From Verrucomicrobiota bacterium (GTDB lineage Bacteria > Verrucomicrobiota > Verrucomicrobiia > Chthoniobacterales > UBA10450), in contig QHQV01000382.1 of the NCBI GenBank assembly GCA_003219945.1, forward strand, positions 1-6,002: a stretch of 6,002 nt of DNA. The letters are read 5' to 3'. The notes under the pieces were generated by a model that made no database searches, was not told where the DNA came from, and saw nothing but the letters and a program-made list of their open reading frames with translations. Positions within the stretch are counted from its first letter, which is position 1. Each line of letters opens with the position of its first letter. Positions 5,360 to 6,002 of the stretch are shown here, one piece after another. Both the position numbers and the translations under genes were made by a program.

Positions 5360-6002
5360 ATGGCTACGCCAAAAACCGAGAAGCCTGATCTGCAGAACAA
5401 AGTGCACGAAGTTCCGCACAAGCCCGGTGTGTACTTGATGCGCGACCGGTTCAACCGCGTGATTTACGTCGGCAAAGCGCGCGACCTGCGCAAACGTGTG
5501 AGCTCATATTTCCTGCCTTCGAAATTGGCGCAGGCCGATTTGAAAACCCGCGCCATGCTCGACGCGACATGGGGTTTTGAAACGCACACCGTCCGCAGCG
5601 AAGCGGAATCGGTTTTGCTCGAGGGCAAATTGATCAAGGAATACCGGCCGCGTTACAATATCTCCTTTCGCGACGACAAGCGGTTTCTCGTGGTGAGAGT
5701 CGATCTGTCGGAAGAGTGGCCGCGGTTTCGCCTCGCCCGATTTAAAAAGGACGACGGCAGCCGGTATTTCGGCCCGTACGCGCATGCCGGTGCGTTGCGG
5801 CAAACGCTGAATTTCATGCGCAAGAGATTTGGCGTGCTAACGTTTGGAAGGGGTGCGCCAACGGAACGGGAATTGAAGTCATCAACCTACCAAGTGCCGG
5901 TGCGGTTGAGCGAGACCACCGCCGAGCAATACCGCGAGCGCGTCGAGCAAGCGTGCGAGTTCCTGGAAGGCAAATCGCGAGAGATGATTGCCGTACTCGA
6001 AG
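5360..6002 (+). CDS. uvrC: UvrABC system protein C, N-terminal part (runs off the right edge)
   Basis: Encodes the excinuclease subunit that joins the UvrB-DNA complex and cuts on both sides of a lesion in nucleotide excision repair. The frame is open from ATG 5360 to the edge, 214 codons. The GIY-YIG nuclease domain is clear: KPGVYLMRD (21-29), VIYVGKARDLRKRV (34-47), and the catalytic-Glu segment LLEGKLIKEYRPRYN (86-100). Then come DDKRF (105-109) and the RYFGPYAHAGALRQTL segment (135-150), both characteristic of UvrC. The stretch at 157-190, where UvrC normally carries four Cys that bind a [4Fe-4S] cluster, has none; the only Cys in the 214 residues is C199, in YRERVEQACEFLEGK at the start of the UvrB-interacting region. 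Neither other frame restores the Cys pattern. No Shine-Dalgarno site precedes the ATG, and a palindromic repeat ends 33 bases upstream. Downstream HhH and RNase H-like domains lie outside the window. Confidence 0.93.
   Translation, partial: MATPKTEKPDLQNKVHEVPHKPGVYLMRDRFNRVIYVGKARDLRKRVSSYFLPSKLAQADLKTRAMLDATWGFETHTVRSEAESVLLEGKLIKEYRPRYNISFRDDKRFLVVRVDLSEEWPRFRLARFKKDDGSRYFGPYAHAGALRQTLNFMRKRFGVLTFGRGAPTERELKSSTYQVPVRLSETTAEQYRERVEQACEFLEGKSREMIAVLE

Overview
The window looks like chromosomal DNA of moderately high GC content from a soil or freshwater bacterium, most likely of the Verrucomicrobia/PVC group (a Chthoniobacterales-like lineage is my best guess). The grounds are a divergent HisRS subtype, a small protein of a type common in PVC genomes, few clear Shine-Dalgarno sites, and two copies of a palindromic repeat beginning GTCAT(T/C)C(C/T)GAGCGAAG. 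This placement is inference; no rRNA or other marker is present to fix it.

Layout. Positions 1-4479 are read entirely leftward: hisS (histidyl-tRNA synthetase), a 67-78 residue protein of unknown function that touches the hisS stop, a palindromic repeat, aspS (aspartyl-tRNA synthetase, broken by a frameshift near 1536-1552), then two unrecognised genes that overlap by four bases (920-228, and 231 running off the left edge). Positions 4534-4648 form a divergent intergenic region. Rightward from it lie a small secreted threonine-rich protein (4649-5083) with the only good Shine-Dalgarno site in the window, a strong intrinsic terminator (5116-5145), a stretch without recognisable content (5146-5234), a second copy of the palindromic repeat (5235-5326), and the first 214 codons of uvrC (nucleotide excision repair), which runs off the right edge.

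How the genes relate. hisS and aspS charge tRNA-His and tRNA-Asp and probably share a leftward transcript; a hisS-aspS pairing is also known from Firmicutes. The AspRS carries His31 and Gly83 at two positions linked to relaxed tRNA-Asp/tRNA-Asn discrimination, so it may also feed a GatCAB route to Asn-tRNA(Asn). The secreted protein and uvrC are separated by the terminator and are probably independent units.

No complete new multi-gene system is visible. The points most worth a second look are the apparent loss of all four Fe-S cluster cysteines in UvrC, the frameshift in an essential synthetase gene, the non-canonical catalytic motifs of HisRS, the palindromic repeats sitting just upstream of two start codons, and the unrecognised overlapping gene pair at the left edge.
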